Assembly (NCBI RefSeq): GCF_036237315.1
Contig: NZ_CP108356.1
Location: 5,709,501 to 5,773,500, forward strand
Length of the DNA stretch: 64,000 nt
Origin: Streptomyces sp. NBC_01351
Lineage (GTDB): Bacteria; Actinomycetota; Actinomycetes; Streptomycetales; Streptomycetaceae
Direction of reading: 5' to 3'
Below the pieces are notes generated by a model. It was not told where the DNA came from. It was given only the letters and a program-made list of their open reading frames with translations, and made no database searches. Shown piece by piece: positions 37,293 through 45,083 of this stretch (positions are counted from its first letter, which is position 1; each line of letters begins with the position of its first letter). The position numbers and the translations under genes were made by a program.

Positions 37293-38860
37293 TTGCCGAC
37301 CACCACCTGGTCACCGGGCCGGAGTTCGGAGCCGGCGGCCGGCGTGACGGCGACCATGCCGTCGGCGGTCACGCCGGTGGTCACCGGCACGGTGGTCCGG
37401 GCGCCGCCGGCGCCCACCTTGGTGACGGACGTCTGGCCCGCAGCGTTGGTCGAGATCGCGGCCACCGGGACGGTCGTGACGGGGGTGTCGGACTTGTCCT
37501 TGAGGACGGTGAGGCGGAGGTTCCTGCCGTTCAGGGCGGCCGGCAGCGGAGCGCTCGGCGTGATCGCGACGGGAATGTAACTCGTCGCTCCCGGCTGGCC
37601 ACCCGGCTGCGCCGCGCCGCCGCCCCCACCGCCCGGCACGCCGCCCGATGCACCGCCGCCCGACGCGGCGCCGCCTGTGCCGCCCGTCCCGGCCCCGCCA
37701 CCCGTCCCGGCGCCCCCGCCGGCCGCCGGTGGGGCCGCGCCGCCCAGGGTGATGACCCGCCCGGCGGGCGGTGTGGTGGTGGGCGCGCCGACACTCGCGA
37801 CCGTGCCGGTCAGCACGGTGTTGGTGTCCTCGACGAGTACCTCCACGGCCATGCCCGGCTTGATCCCCGACGCCTGGTTCGGCGTCAGCTGGCCGGTGAC
37901 GTTCAGCCCTCCGCTGGTGAGGGACAGGAGCGTGCCGGACACCGGTTCGCCGACCGCGCCGTTCACCGCGGTGACCGAGGCCGGCAGCACCGGCAGGAAC
38001 AGGACGTGGGCGGCCGGCACCATCGGCCCGTGCACCGCCCGGGCCTTGGCGAGTGCGGCCTGGTCGTCGGCCAGTTGCTTCTTCGCGGCGTCGGTCTGCT
38101 TGCGGGCGTCGCCGGACGCGGGCGGGCCCGGACGGACGAGGGCGTCGAGCGCCTGCCGGCTGCCGTCCACCGCCTTCTGCGCGGCGTCGACGGCCTGCTG
38201 GGTGGTGGCGCCCGTGGTCGGCGCCGGATACCCCAGAGCGCGGTAGAACCCGGTCACGGCCTGAGCCGTACCGGGGCCGAAGACCCCCTTCTCGTCGGAC
38301 CGCGACGAGTGGCCCAGCCCGGCCAGCGCCGCCTGGAGTTCCGCGACGTCGGGACCGGTGCTGCCGGGCTTGATGTCCCGGTACGCGGGCACCGGCCCGG
38401 GCAGCGCGAACAGCGGCTGTCCGGACACCTCGGCGAGCAGCCGGCCCGGCCGGACGGTGTCACCCGCCTTCACCTCCAGCCGGGAGACGTACAACTGGGT
38501 GACGTCGGCGGAGGCCGGGGACGGAACCACGTTGTACTGGGCCGGCGGATACACCACGGCCCGGGCCGACACCGACCGGTTCAGGACCTGGCTGGTGACC
38601 GGAGCGGTGAGCAGACTGTTGGCGGGTGGCGCCGCCTGCGCGGCTCTTTCGGCGGGGGACTTGACCAGGGTGGCGGCCCCCAGACCGCCGACCGCGACGA
38701 GGGCCGCCCCGCCCGCAACGAGGCCCAGTACCCGTCGGCGGCCTGCGGCACGCGAACGGGCCGGCGGGGAAGTGTTGTCGCCGTCGGTCTCGACGGCCGT
38801 GCTCCCAAGTTTCAACAAGGCTGTCTCCACGTGGACTTCACTCCACAAGAGTGTCGCCAC
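37289..38860 (-). CDS. HlyD/MacA-like adaptor with a peptidoglycan-binding domain
   Basis: A 523-residue membrane-anchored adaptor with an anchor near 43-63 (VLGLVAGGAALVAVGGLGAATL), then a biotinyl/lipoyl-like barrel half (LYVSRLEVKAGDTVRPGRLLAEVSG). A PG_binding_1 domain follows near 160-215 (DIKPGSTGPDVAELQAALAGLG), then a coiled-coil of about 60 residues (AQKAVDGSRQALDAL ... LADDQAALAKARAV), and MacA-like beta domains. A low-complexity Gly linker of about 50 residues interrupts the C-terminal half near 385-435. It probably links the MacB-like pump to the cell wall. The start is uncertain: GTG 38860 or the GTG at 38830. Confidence 0.85.
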   Translation of the reverse strand: MATLLWSEVHVETALLKLGSTAVETDGDNTSPPARSRAAGRRRVLGLVAGGAALVAVGGLGAATLVKSPAERAAQAAPPANSLLTAPVTSQVLNRSVSARAVVYPPAQYNVVPSPASADVTQLYVSRLEVKAGDTVRPGRLLAEVSGQPLFALPGPVPAYRDIKPGSTGPDVAELQAALAGLGHSSRSDEKGVFGPGTAQAVTGFYRALGYPAPTTGATTQQAVDAAQKAVDGSRQALDALVRPGPPASGDARKQTDAAKKQLADDQAALAKARAVHGPMVPAAHVLFLPVLPASVTAVNGAVGEPVSGTLLSLTSGGLNVTGQLTPNQASGIKPGMAVEVLVEDTNTVLTGTVASVGAPTTTPPAGRVITLGGAAPPAAGGGAGTGGGAGTGGTGGAASGGGASGGVPGGGGGGAAQPGGQPGATSYIPVAITPSAPLPAALNGRNLRLTVLKDKSDTPVTTVPVAAISTNAAGQTSVTKVGAGGARTTVPVTTGVTADGMVAVTPAAGSELRPGDQVVVGK

Positions 38861-38906
38861 CCGGCCGTCGGACGGACGTAAGCGAGCATGCGGGCCGCGA
38901 CGACCG

Positions 38907-39848
38907 TCACCCCGTCTGGCCGCCGGCGGTGATCTGGGCGGCCTTGCGGACGAGGTCGTCGATCTGCTGCCGGTACGCGGTGAGTTTGGTGGAGTTGTCC
39001 TCGACGTACTTCTTGCCGTAGGCGGTCTGTACGGCGACGACGACGCCCACGGTGTTGTTGGCGATCTTGCATTCGACGTCCGCGGTGGCGGTGGCGATCT
39101 CGTCGGGGCCGGCCGGACCGGTGCTCCCCGCCTGGGCCGAGGCAGCCCATTTCGGGTCGGTCACCGCGGCGATCGGGTCCTTGTACTCGAACCCCTTGCC
39201 CTTCATGCACTCCGACCACTTGGCGTAGGCCTCGACGATCCGCGGATCGCCGGCCGGAATCTTGGGCCCGCCGTCGGGGAGCGCCGCGTCGCTGATGATG
39301 AGCTGGTCGGCCTTGAGGGTGTCGCGGCCCTTCTGGCCGCATCCGCCGGGCGGTACCGGCTTGCCGTCGAGGGTGGGCACGGGCTGTTGTGTGGTCGGGT
39401 CGTTCCCGCTCATCGCGATTTCCTCGGCCGCGGTGGGCGGCGTGCCCCCCGCACCGTTTCCGGCCGCACCCTGGTCGGCCATGCCCGAACCGCGGTCGTA
39501 CCCGTGGGTCTTGGCCTTCTCCACGTCGAAGTAGCCGTAGAGCATGCTGCGGGTCAGCCGCTCCTTCGGTGCGTCGTCCAGCCCTAGGGTGAGGGTCGGG
39601 CGCGCGGTGAGTCCGAAACCGCGCATGCACTCGGCCGTCACCGCGTCCTGGGCCTGCGTCACCTGCTTGATCTGCGCCGTCGTCACCATGTAGGCGTCGG
39701 TCGGCAGGGTGATCTGGCCGGGATCGGTGATCGTCGGCGTCGCGCCGAGGCTGGGGACCGCCGTAGTCCCTTGCCCGTCGCCGCCGCCGCACGCGGTCGC
39801 GGCCAGGGCGATGATGCCGGTGACGAATAACAGGGAGCGGCGTCCCAT
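38907..39848 (-). CDS. Lipoprotein of the MacAB-like operon, with a TTA codon
   Basis: A 313-residue lipoprotein. The signal peptide MGRRSLLFVTGIIALAATAC ends in the lipobox (LAATAC, Cys20). The mature part has two similar units, each around a Cys in an ECM-type motif (TAECMRGFGL and WSECMKGKGFEYKD), then DVECKIANNTVGVVVAVQTAYGKKYVED. I do not know a function; similar lipoproteins accompany peptidoglycan-binding adaptor/ABC genes in Streptomyces. Codon 7 is TTA (39830-39828), implying dependence on the bldA tRNA. It is 46 bp upstream of the adaptor gene and probably heads that operon. Confidence 0.75.
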   Translation of the reverse strand: MGRRSLLFVTGIIALAATACGGGDGQGTTAVPSLGATPTITDPGQITLPTDAYMVTTAQIKQVTQAQDAVTAECMRGFGLTARPTLTLGLDDAPKERLTRSMLYGYFDVEKAKTHGYDRGSGMADQGAAGNGAGGTPPTAAEEIAMSGNDPTTQQPVPTLDGKPVPPGGCGQKGRDTLKADQLIISDAALPDGGPKIPAGDPRIVEAYAKWSECMKGKGFEYKDPIAAVTDPKWAASAQAGSTGPAGPDEIATATADVECKIANNTVGVVVAVQTAYGKKYVEDNSTKLTAYRQQIDDLVRKAAQITAGGQTG

Positions 39849-39902
39849 GCCTGTTGCCTCTTTCCGGTGCGCGTGGCGGGTCTGGCTGCCCGAGGGCCGG
39901 TG

Positions 39903-39931
39903 GGTGGGCACCGTACGGAACGGTGCCCACC
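39903..39931 (-). terminator. Hairpin between the crystallin-like gene and the lipoprotein gene
   Basis: GGTGGGCACCGT pairs perfectly with ACGGTGCCCACC around a 5-nt loop. No T-run. It probably ends the transcript of the 39947-40303 gene, separating it from the exporter operon. Confidence 0.6.
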
Positions 39932-39946
39932 ATGAGGTCGCCGGAA

Positions 39947-40303
39947 TCAGCGGCCCGTGATCGAGATCCAGTCGACCCGGACCCTCGGGCTGAATCCGAT
40001 GGACTTCCAGGAGCTGTAATACGTGCGGTACGACGAACCGTTGGTGCTCTTCCAGATGAACGACCCGCTGTTGTTGCCGGTGTCCACCTGGTACACGTTG
40101 TAGATCGCGACGCTGATCGAGCCGTTGTTGGCGAAGCAGACCTTCGGCGGAGAGTTCCAGAGAGTGAAGAAGTCGCTGCGGGCGTTGCAGGTGGCCGTGT
40201 CGACGCGGTTGATGGCGGCTGCCGGGCCGGCGGCCACCACGGTTCCGGCGAACGCGGCGCTCGTGGCGAGGGCCAGGGCCGCAACGTGTTTGCGGAATGC
40301 CAT
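39947..40303 (-). CDS. Secreted beta/gamma-crystallin-fold protein (killer-toxin-like)
   Basis: A 118-residue secreted protein with a signal peptide of about 30 residues ending GPAAA. The mature 88 residues read INRVDTATCNARSDFFTLW, KVCFANNGSISVAIYNVYQVDTGNN and FSPRVRVDWISITGR. The CFANxGxxxVxIxNVxxxxxGNN pattern is that of the beta/gamma-crystallin-like proteins of Streptomyces, including the killer toxin-like SKLP and related small inhibitors. Its two Cys likely form a disulfide. Whether it is toxic, inhibitory or structural is unknown. The base composition is clearly less GC-rich than its neighbours. Confidence 0.7.
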   Translation of the reverse strand: MAFRKHVAALALATSAAFAGTVVAAGPAAAINRVDTATCNARSDFFTLWNSPPKVCFANNGSISVAIYNVYQVDTGNNSGSFIWKSTNGSSYRTYYSSWKSIGFSPRVRVDWISITGR

Positions 40304-40654
40304 GATGTGAGTGCTCCTCTGGTCGTGCCACTGAGTGGCTGAAGACTGAGCGGTGGTGCGACGGAGCGGTGAAACGCGTGGGCCTCGCCCTGCACGGCGG
40401 GGCCAACGTGTGCGCAACGCAAGGTGGTTCGCACGGCACAGATCCTTGCCCGGGAGCGCCGGAGTGACCAGGAACTTGGGCCGGAACTTCTGGGGCGGCA
40501 GATCGCCACTGGTCCCAAATGTCTCGTAGTTCGAGATCGTGAGACTGCTTCATCCGCAATTGTGTCGATTTCGCAAATGATTCACATCACACACATCGTG
40601 AGTGACCTGTGACTTACCTATGGTGAAATCCGACCTAGTCGCATCCGGGGGGAT
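40304..40654. promoter_or_regulatory. AT-richer divergent promoter region with a near-palindrome
   Basis: A 351-bp gap between the crystallin-like gene and the XRE regulator, with no gene I can support. Bases 40500-40630 are unusually AT-rich for this chromosome. TCACACAC-ATC-GTGAGTGA (40587-40605) is an 8-3-8 palindrome with one mismatch, 50 bp before the regulator start and a candidate operator for it. Confidence 0.4.
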
Positions 40655-41161
40655 ATGGGGATGGAAGAGCGTCGGGAGTTATTCGGAGGGCTGCTGCGCG
40701 GGGCGCGCGAGCGAGTGGGCCTGACCCAGGAAGTACTGGCCGAACGGTCGGGACTCAGCGCGCGGGCGATCGGGAACCTGGAGCGCGGGCGCGCGAAACC
40801 GCGAGCGGACTCGTTACGGCGGATCGTGCAGGCGCTGGGAGGCGCGCAGCGTGACGGGGCCGCGCTGGTGGCGGCGGCCGGGCTGCCGGTGCCGGCGGCG
40901 GTGGCGGAGATCCAGCAGGTCGAGCCGGTGGAGGAACCGGCCGGGCCGCGCCGGTTGAACGACACCGAGGCGCTGGTGCTGTTCGAGCTGCTGGGCGGGG
41001 TGGACACCGAGAGCTGGGACCCGGACGTACGGGCGACCCTGTTGCGGGCCTGCTCCGGTTCGCCGGCGGCGGTGCGCCTGGCCGGGGTGGTGCTGGCGAC
41101 CGTACCGGAGCTGCCGCTGGAGGACCTGGCGCGGCGACTGGACGGCCTCCAGCCGGCGTGA
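40655..41161 (+). CDS. XRE-family regulator with two TTA codons
   Basis: A 168-residue regulator. Residues 9-62 are a Cro/C1 helix-turn-helix (FGGLLRGARERVGLTQEVLAERSGLSARAIGNLERGRAKPR). The rest (LNDTEALVLFELLGGVDTE ... LRACSGSPAAVRLAGVVLATVPELPLEDLARRL) resembles the winged part of an NB-ARC/STAND regulator, but no P-loop is present, so it may be a compact descendant of such a protein. Codons 9 (40679-40681) and 54 (40814-40816) are TTA, so translation should depend on bldA. ATG 40655 follows GGGGGGAT. Divergent from the crystallin-like gene. Confidence 0.75.
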   Translation: MGMEERRELFGGLLRGARERVGLTQEVLAERSGLSARAIGNLERGRAKPRADSLRRIVQALGGAQRDGAALVAAAGLPVPAAVAEIQQVEPVEEPAGPRRLNDTEALVLFELLGGVDTESWDPDVRATLLRACSGSPAAVRLAGVVLATVPELPLEDLARRLDGLQPA

Positions 41162-41286
41162 GCCGGCGGGTGGGGACGGCCGGAGCCGCCCCCACCCGCC
41201 GACCGAACCGGCCCGGTCGGCCTACCAGGCCCGGCCGACCTACCAGGGCCGGCCGCCGGCCCACCCGGCCCACCCGGGCGTTCTGC

Positions 41287-43209
41287 CTAGTCGACCTCGG
41301 CCACCGCCTGCGCGAACTGCGCCGCGTACAGCCGCGCGTACGCGCCGCCCGAGGCCAACAGCTCCTCGTGCGTGCCCTGTTCCACGATCGAGCCGCTCTC
41401 CATCACCAGGATCACGTCCGCGTCGCGGATCGTGGACAGCCGGTGCGCGATCACGAAGGACGTACGGCCGTGCGCGAGCCGTGCCATCGCCTTCTGGATC
41501 AGCACCTCGGTACGGGTGTCGACCGAGCTCGTCGCCTCGTCCAGGACCAGGATCACCGGGTCCGACAGGAACGCCCGGGCGATGGTGATCAGCTGCTTCT
41601 CGCCCGCGCTGACGCCCGCGCCCTCGTCGTCCAGCACGGTGTCGTAGCCGTCCGGCAGCGTGCGGACGAAGCGGTCGGCGTGGGCCGCCCGCGCCGCCTC
41701 CTCGATCTCGGCGCGCGTCACCTCGCGCGAAGCCCCGTAGGCGATGTTCTCCGCGATCGTGCCGCCGAACAGCCAGGTGTCCTGGAGCACCATGCCGATG
41801 GAGCCGCGCAGTTCCTCGCGGGTCATCTTCGCGATGTCCACGCCGTCCAGGCCGATCTCCCCGCCCGTGACCTCGTAGAACCGCATCAGCAGGTTGACGA
41901 GGGTGGTCTTGCCGGCGCCCGTCGGGCCGACGATCGCGACCGTGTGCCCCGGCTCGACCGTCAGCGAAAGGTTCTCGATCAGCGGCTTGTCCGGCTCGTA
42001 GCGGAAGGCCACCTTGTCGAGGGTGACCTGCCCGCGCAGCACCTCCGGACGCTCCGGAACCTCCGCGTCCGGCTCCTGCTCCTCCGTGTCCAGCAGCTCG
42101 TATACCCGCTCCGCCGAGGCGACGCCGGACTGCACGAGGTTCGCCATCGACGCGACCTGCGACAGCGGCATCGAGAACTGCCGCGAGTACTGGATGAAGG
42201 CCTGCACGTCACCGATCGACAGGGTGCCCGAGGCCACCTTCAGACCGCCGACGACCGCGACCAGCACGTAGTTGATGTTCGATATGAAGAACATCACCGG
42301 CTGCATGAACCCGCTGACCAACTGCGCCTTGAACGTGGCCCGGTACAGCGCCTCGTTGTGCTCGGCGAAGACCGCCGCGGATTCCTTGTGCCGGCCGAAG
42401 ACCTTGACCAGGTTGTGCCCCGAGTACATCTCCTCGATGTGGGCGTTGAGCGCGCCGGTCGTCTTCCACTGCGCGACGAACTGAGGCTGCGACTTCTTGC
42501 CGATCTTCGCCGCGACGAACACCGAGACCGGTACGGTCACCAGCGCGACCAGCGCCAGCAGCGGCGAGATCCAGAACATCATCGCGAGCACGCCGACGAT
42601 GGTCAGCAGCGAGTTCAGCAGCTGCCCCATCGTCTGCTGGAGCGTCTGCCCGATGTTGTCGATGTCGTTCGTGGCCCGGCTGAGCACCTCGCCGCGCTTC
42701 TGCTGGTCGAAGTACGAGAGCGGCAGCCGCGACAGCTTCGCCTGGAGCTCCTCGCGCATCCGGTACACGGTGCCGTTCATGACGTGGTTCGACAGCCGCG
42801 TCGCCACCAGCATCAGCAGACCGGCCAGGACGAAGACCACCAGCGCCCAGATCGCCACGACCCCGACCGCGCCGAAGTCGATGCCCTTGCCCGGGGTGAA
42901 GTCGGTGCCGGACAGCATGTCCGCCATCCCGCCCTCGCCCTTGGCGCGCATCCCGTCCAGCGCCTGCTGCTTGCTGATGCCGGCCGGCAGCTCGCGGCCG
43001 ACGATCCCCGCGAACACCAGGTCGGTGGCCTCGCCGAGGATCTTCGGGCCGACCACCGCGCAGCCGACGCTGCCGACGACGGCCGCGACCATGCCCCACA
43101 GCTTGGCCCGGTCCTGCGCGAGCTGGCCCAGCAGCCGCTTGCCCGATCCCTTGAAATCCAGGGTCCGCTGGGCCGGCCCCATCATCATCCGTCCTCCGGG
43201 CCCGCTCAT
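41287..43209 (-). CDS. ABC exporter half-transporter (second gene of a heterodimer)
   Basis: A 640-residue fused permease-ATPase with six N-terminal helices over about residues 35-360. The nucleotide-binding domain has Walker A (VGPTGAGKTTLVNLL), the Q-loop, signature VSAGEKQLITIARAF, Walker B (ILVLDEATSSVD) and the switch His in FVIAHRLSTI. The loop before it contains RRATNDIDNIGQTLQQ-type exporter sequence. Note the signature begins SAGE rather than SGGQ, common in one half of heterodimeric exporters. It overlaps the upstream half-transporter by 4 bp. Substrate unknown, probably a drug or lipid. Confidence 0.92.
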   Translation of the reverse strand: MSGPGGRMMMGPAQRTLDFKGSGKRLLGQLAQDRAKLWGMVAAVVGSVGCAVVGPKILGEATDLVFAGIVGRELPAGISKQQALDGMRAKGEGGMADMLSGTDFTPGKGIDFGAVGVVAIWALVVFVLAGLLMLVATRLSNHVMNGTVYRMREELQAKLSRLPLSYFDQQKRGEVLSRATNDIDNIGQTLQQTMGQLLNSLLTIVGVLAMMFWISPLLALVALVTVPVSVFVAAKIGKKSQPQFVAQWKTTGALNAHIEEMYSGHNLVKVFGRHKESAAVFAEHNEALYRATFKAQLVSGFMQPVMFFISNINYVLVAVVGGLKVASGTLSIGDVQAFIQYSRQFSMPLSQVASMANLVQSGVASAERVYELLDTEEQEPDAEVPERPEVLRGQVTLDKVAFRYEPDKPLIENLSLTVEPGHTVAIVGPTGAGKTTLVNLLMRFYEVTGGEIGLDGVDIAKMTREELRGSIGMVLQDTWLFGGTIAENIAYGASREVTRAEIEEAARAAHADRFVRTLPDGYDTVLDDEGAGVSAGEKQLITIARAFLSDPVILVLDEATSSVDTRTEVLIQKAMARLAHGRTSFVIAHRLSTIRDADVILVMESGSIVEQGTHEELLASGGAYARLYAAQFAQAVAEVD

Positions 43210-44939
43210 GCGGCCTCCGCCTCCGTCAGCTGGGAGAGCACGATCTCCCGGTAGGTCTCATTGCCGGCCATCAGCTCGTGGTGGCGCCCCTCGCCCACGA
43301 CCTCGCCCTCGTCGAGCACGATGATCCGGTCGGCGTCACGGATCGTGGAGACCCGCTGGGCGACGATGACCACGGTCGCGTCCTCGGTCTCGCGGGCGAG
43401 CGCCGCGCGCAGCGCCGCGTCCGTCGCGTAGTCCAGGGCCGAGAAGGAGTCGTCGAACAGATAGATCTCCGGCCGCTGCACGAGCGTCCGGGCGATGGCC
43501 AGGCGCTGGCGCTGGCCGCCGGAGACATTGGTGCCGCCCTGGGTGACGGGGGCTTCGAGCCCGCCCTCCAGCGCGGACACGAAGTCCTTGGCCTGCGCCA
43601 CTTCCAGGGCGTGCCAGAGCTCTTCGTCGGTCGCGTCGGGGCGCCCGTAACGGAGGTTGGAAGCGACCGTTCCGGAGAAGAGGTACGGCTTCTGCGGGAC
43701 CATGCCGACCGTCCTGGCCAGCAGCTCCGGGTCGAGCCGGCGCACGTCCTCCCCGTCGACCAGTACGTCGCCGCCGGTCGCGTCGAACAGTCGCGGTACC
43801 AGACCCAGCAGCGTGGACTTGCCGCTTCCGGTGGAGCCGATCACGGCGGTGGTCTCGCCGGGGCGCGCCACCAGGCTCACCCCGCGCAGCACGGGGGCCT
43901 CGGCGCCCGGGTAGCGGAAGTCGGCACCGCGCAGCTCCAGCAGCCCGTGGCGGGAGAGCTCGCGCACCGGGTCCGCGGGCGGGACCACGCTGGAGTGGGT
44001 GTCCAGGACCTCCTGGACGCGCTCGGCACAGACCTCGGCGCGCGGCACCATCATGAACATGAAGGTGGCCATCATCACGGCCATGACGATCTGCATCAGG
44101 TAGGCGAGGAAGGCCGTCAGCTGGCCGATCTCCATGTCGCCGCTGTCGATGCGCATCGCACCGAACCAGATGACGGCGACGCTGGAGATGTTCACGACCA
44201 GGATCACGGTCGGGAACATGTACGCCAGCAGCTTGCCCGCGGCCAGCGAGACACCGGTCAGGTCCGCGTTGGCGTCGCGGAAACGGTCCTTCTCGTAGTC
44301 GTCGCGGACGAAGGCCCGGATCACCCGGTTACCGGTGATCTGCTCGCGCAGCACCCGGTTCACGGTGTCGAGCCGGTCCTGCATCTGCCGGAACAGCGGC
44401 CGCGTCTTGAAGACGATCGCGCCGACCGAGAGGCCGAGCACGGGGACCACGGCGAGCAGCACGCCCGACAGCTGCACGTCGAGCGAGAGCGCCATGAAGA
44501 TGCCGCCGACGCACATGATCGGCGCCGAGACCATCAGCGTGAAGGTCATCAGCACCAGCATCTGGATCTGCTGGACGTCGTTCGTCGTACGGGTGATCAG
44601 CGACGGAGCGCCGAACTGGCCGAGCTCCCGCGCGGAGAAGCTCTGCACCCGGTCGAAGACGGCCCCGCGGATGTCGCGGCCGACGGCGGCCGCGGTACGG
44701 GCGCCGTAGTACACGGCCCCGGCGTTGCAGACGAGCTGGACGAGCGAGACGCCGAGCATCAGTGCGCCGAAGCGCAGGATGTAGCCGGTGTCCCCGTTGA
44801 CGACACCGTTGTCGATGATGTCCGCGTTGAGCGTGGGCAGGTAGAGGCTCGCGCTGGTCTGCAGCAGTTGCAGCAGCACCAGCGCGGCGATGGGTTTCTT
44901 GTACGGACGGAGGTGGGTCCGCAGAAGTCGTATGAGCAC
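43206..44939 (-). CDS. ABC exporter half-transporter (first gene of a heterodimer)
   Basis: A 577-residue permease-ATPase. The membrane part includes TNADIIDNGVVNGDTGYI-type sequence after TM1 and the coupling-helix region TRTTNDVQQIQMLVLM. The ATPase has Walker A (IGSTGSGKSTLLGLV), signature VSGGQRQRLAIARTL, Walker B (IYLFDDSFSALD) and the switch His replaced by Gln (VVIVAQRVSTI). The Asp instead of Glu after Walker B and the missing His mark a degenerate ATP site, as in heterodimeric exporters where one site is non-catalytic. GTG 44939 is the likely start. Coupled to the next gene by a 4-bp overlap. Confidence 0.92.
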   Translation of the reverse strand: MLIRLLRTHLRPYKKPIAALVLLQLLQTSASLYLPTLNADIIDNGVVNGDTGYILRFGALMLGVSLVQLVCNAGAVYYGARTAAAVGRDIRGAVFDRVQSFSARELGQFGAPSLITRTTNDVQQIQMLVLMTFTLMVSAPIMCVGGIFMALSLDVQLSGVLLAVVPVLGLSVGAIVFKTRPLFRQMQDRLDTVNRVLREQITGNRVIRAFVRDDYEKDRFRDANADLTGVSLAAGKLLAYMFPTVILVVNISSVAVIWFGAMRIDSGDMEIGQLTAFLAYLMQIVMAVMMATFMFMMVPRAEVCAERVQEVLDTHSSVVPPADPVRELSRHGLLELRGADFRYPGAEAPVLRGVSLVARPGETTAVIGSTGSGKSTLLGLVPRLFDATGGDVLVDGEDVRRLDPELLARTVGMVPQKPYLFSGTVASNLRYGRPDATDEELWHALEVAQAKDFVSALEGGLEAPVTQGGTNVSGGQRQRLAIARTLVQRPEIYLFDDSFSALDYATDAALRAALARETEDATVVIVAQRVSTIRDADRIIVLDEGEVVGEGRHHELMAGNETYREIVLSQLTEAEAA

Positions 44940-45083
44940 GCGCAGGCTCCGGTCGGCATGATCGAGGGGGTTCACCCCATCTTGGGCCAATCGGCCCCAC
45001 GATCCCCAACGTATTTCGCAAAGCCCGGTCAAAAGGCGTAGGCAGGCCTGCGCCCCCGGACCTGGACCTACCTCCGCGGCGCC

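Noticed and set aside
41162..41286. Repetitive GGCC/CTACCAGG stretch between convergent genes as a special element
   Set aside because: Short imperfect repeats of this kind between convergent genes are most simply a bidirectional terminator or slippage; nothing links it to the A or B repeats.
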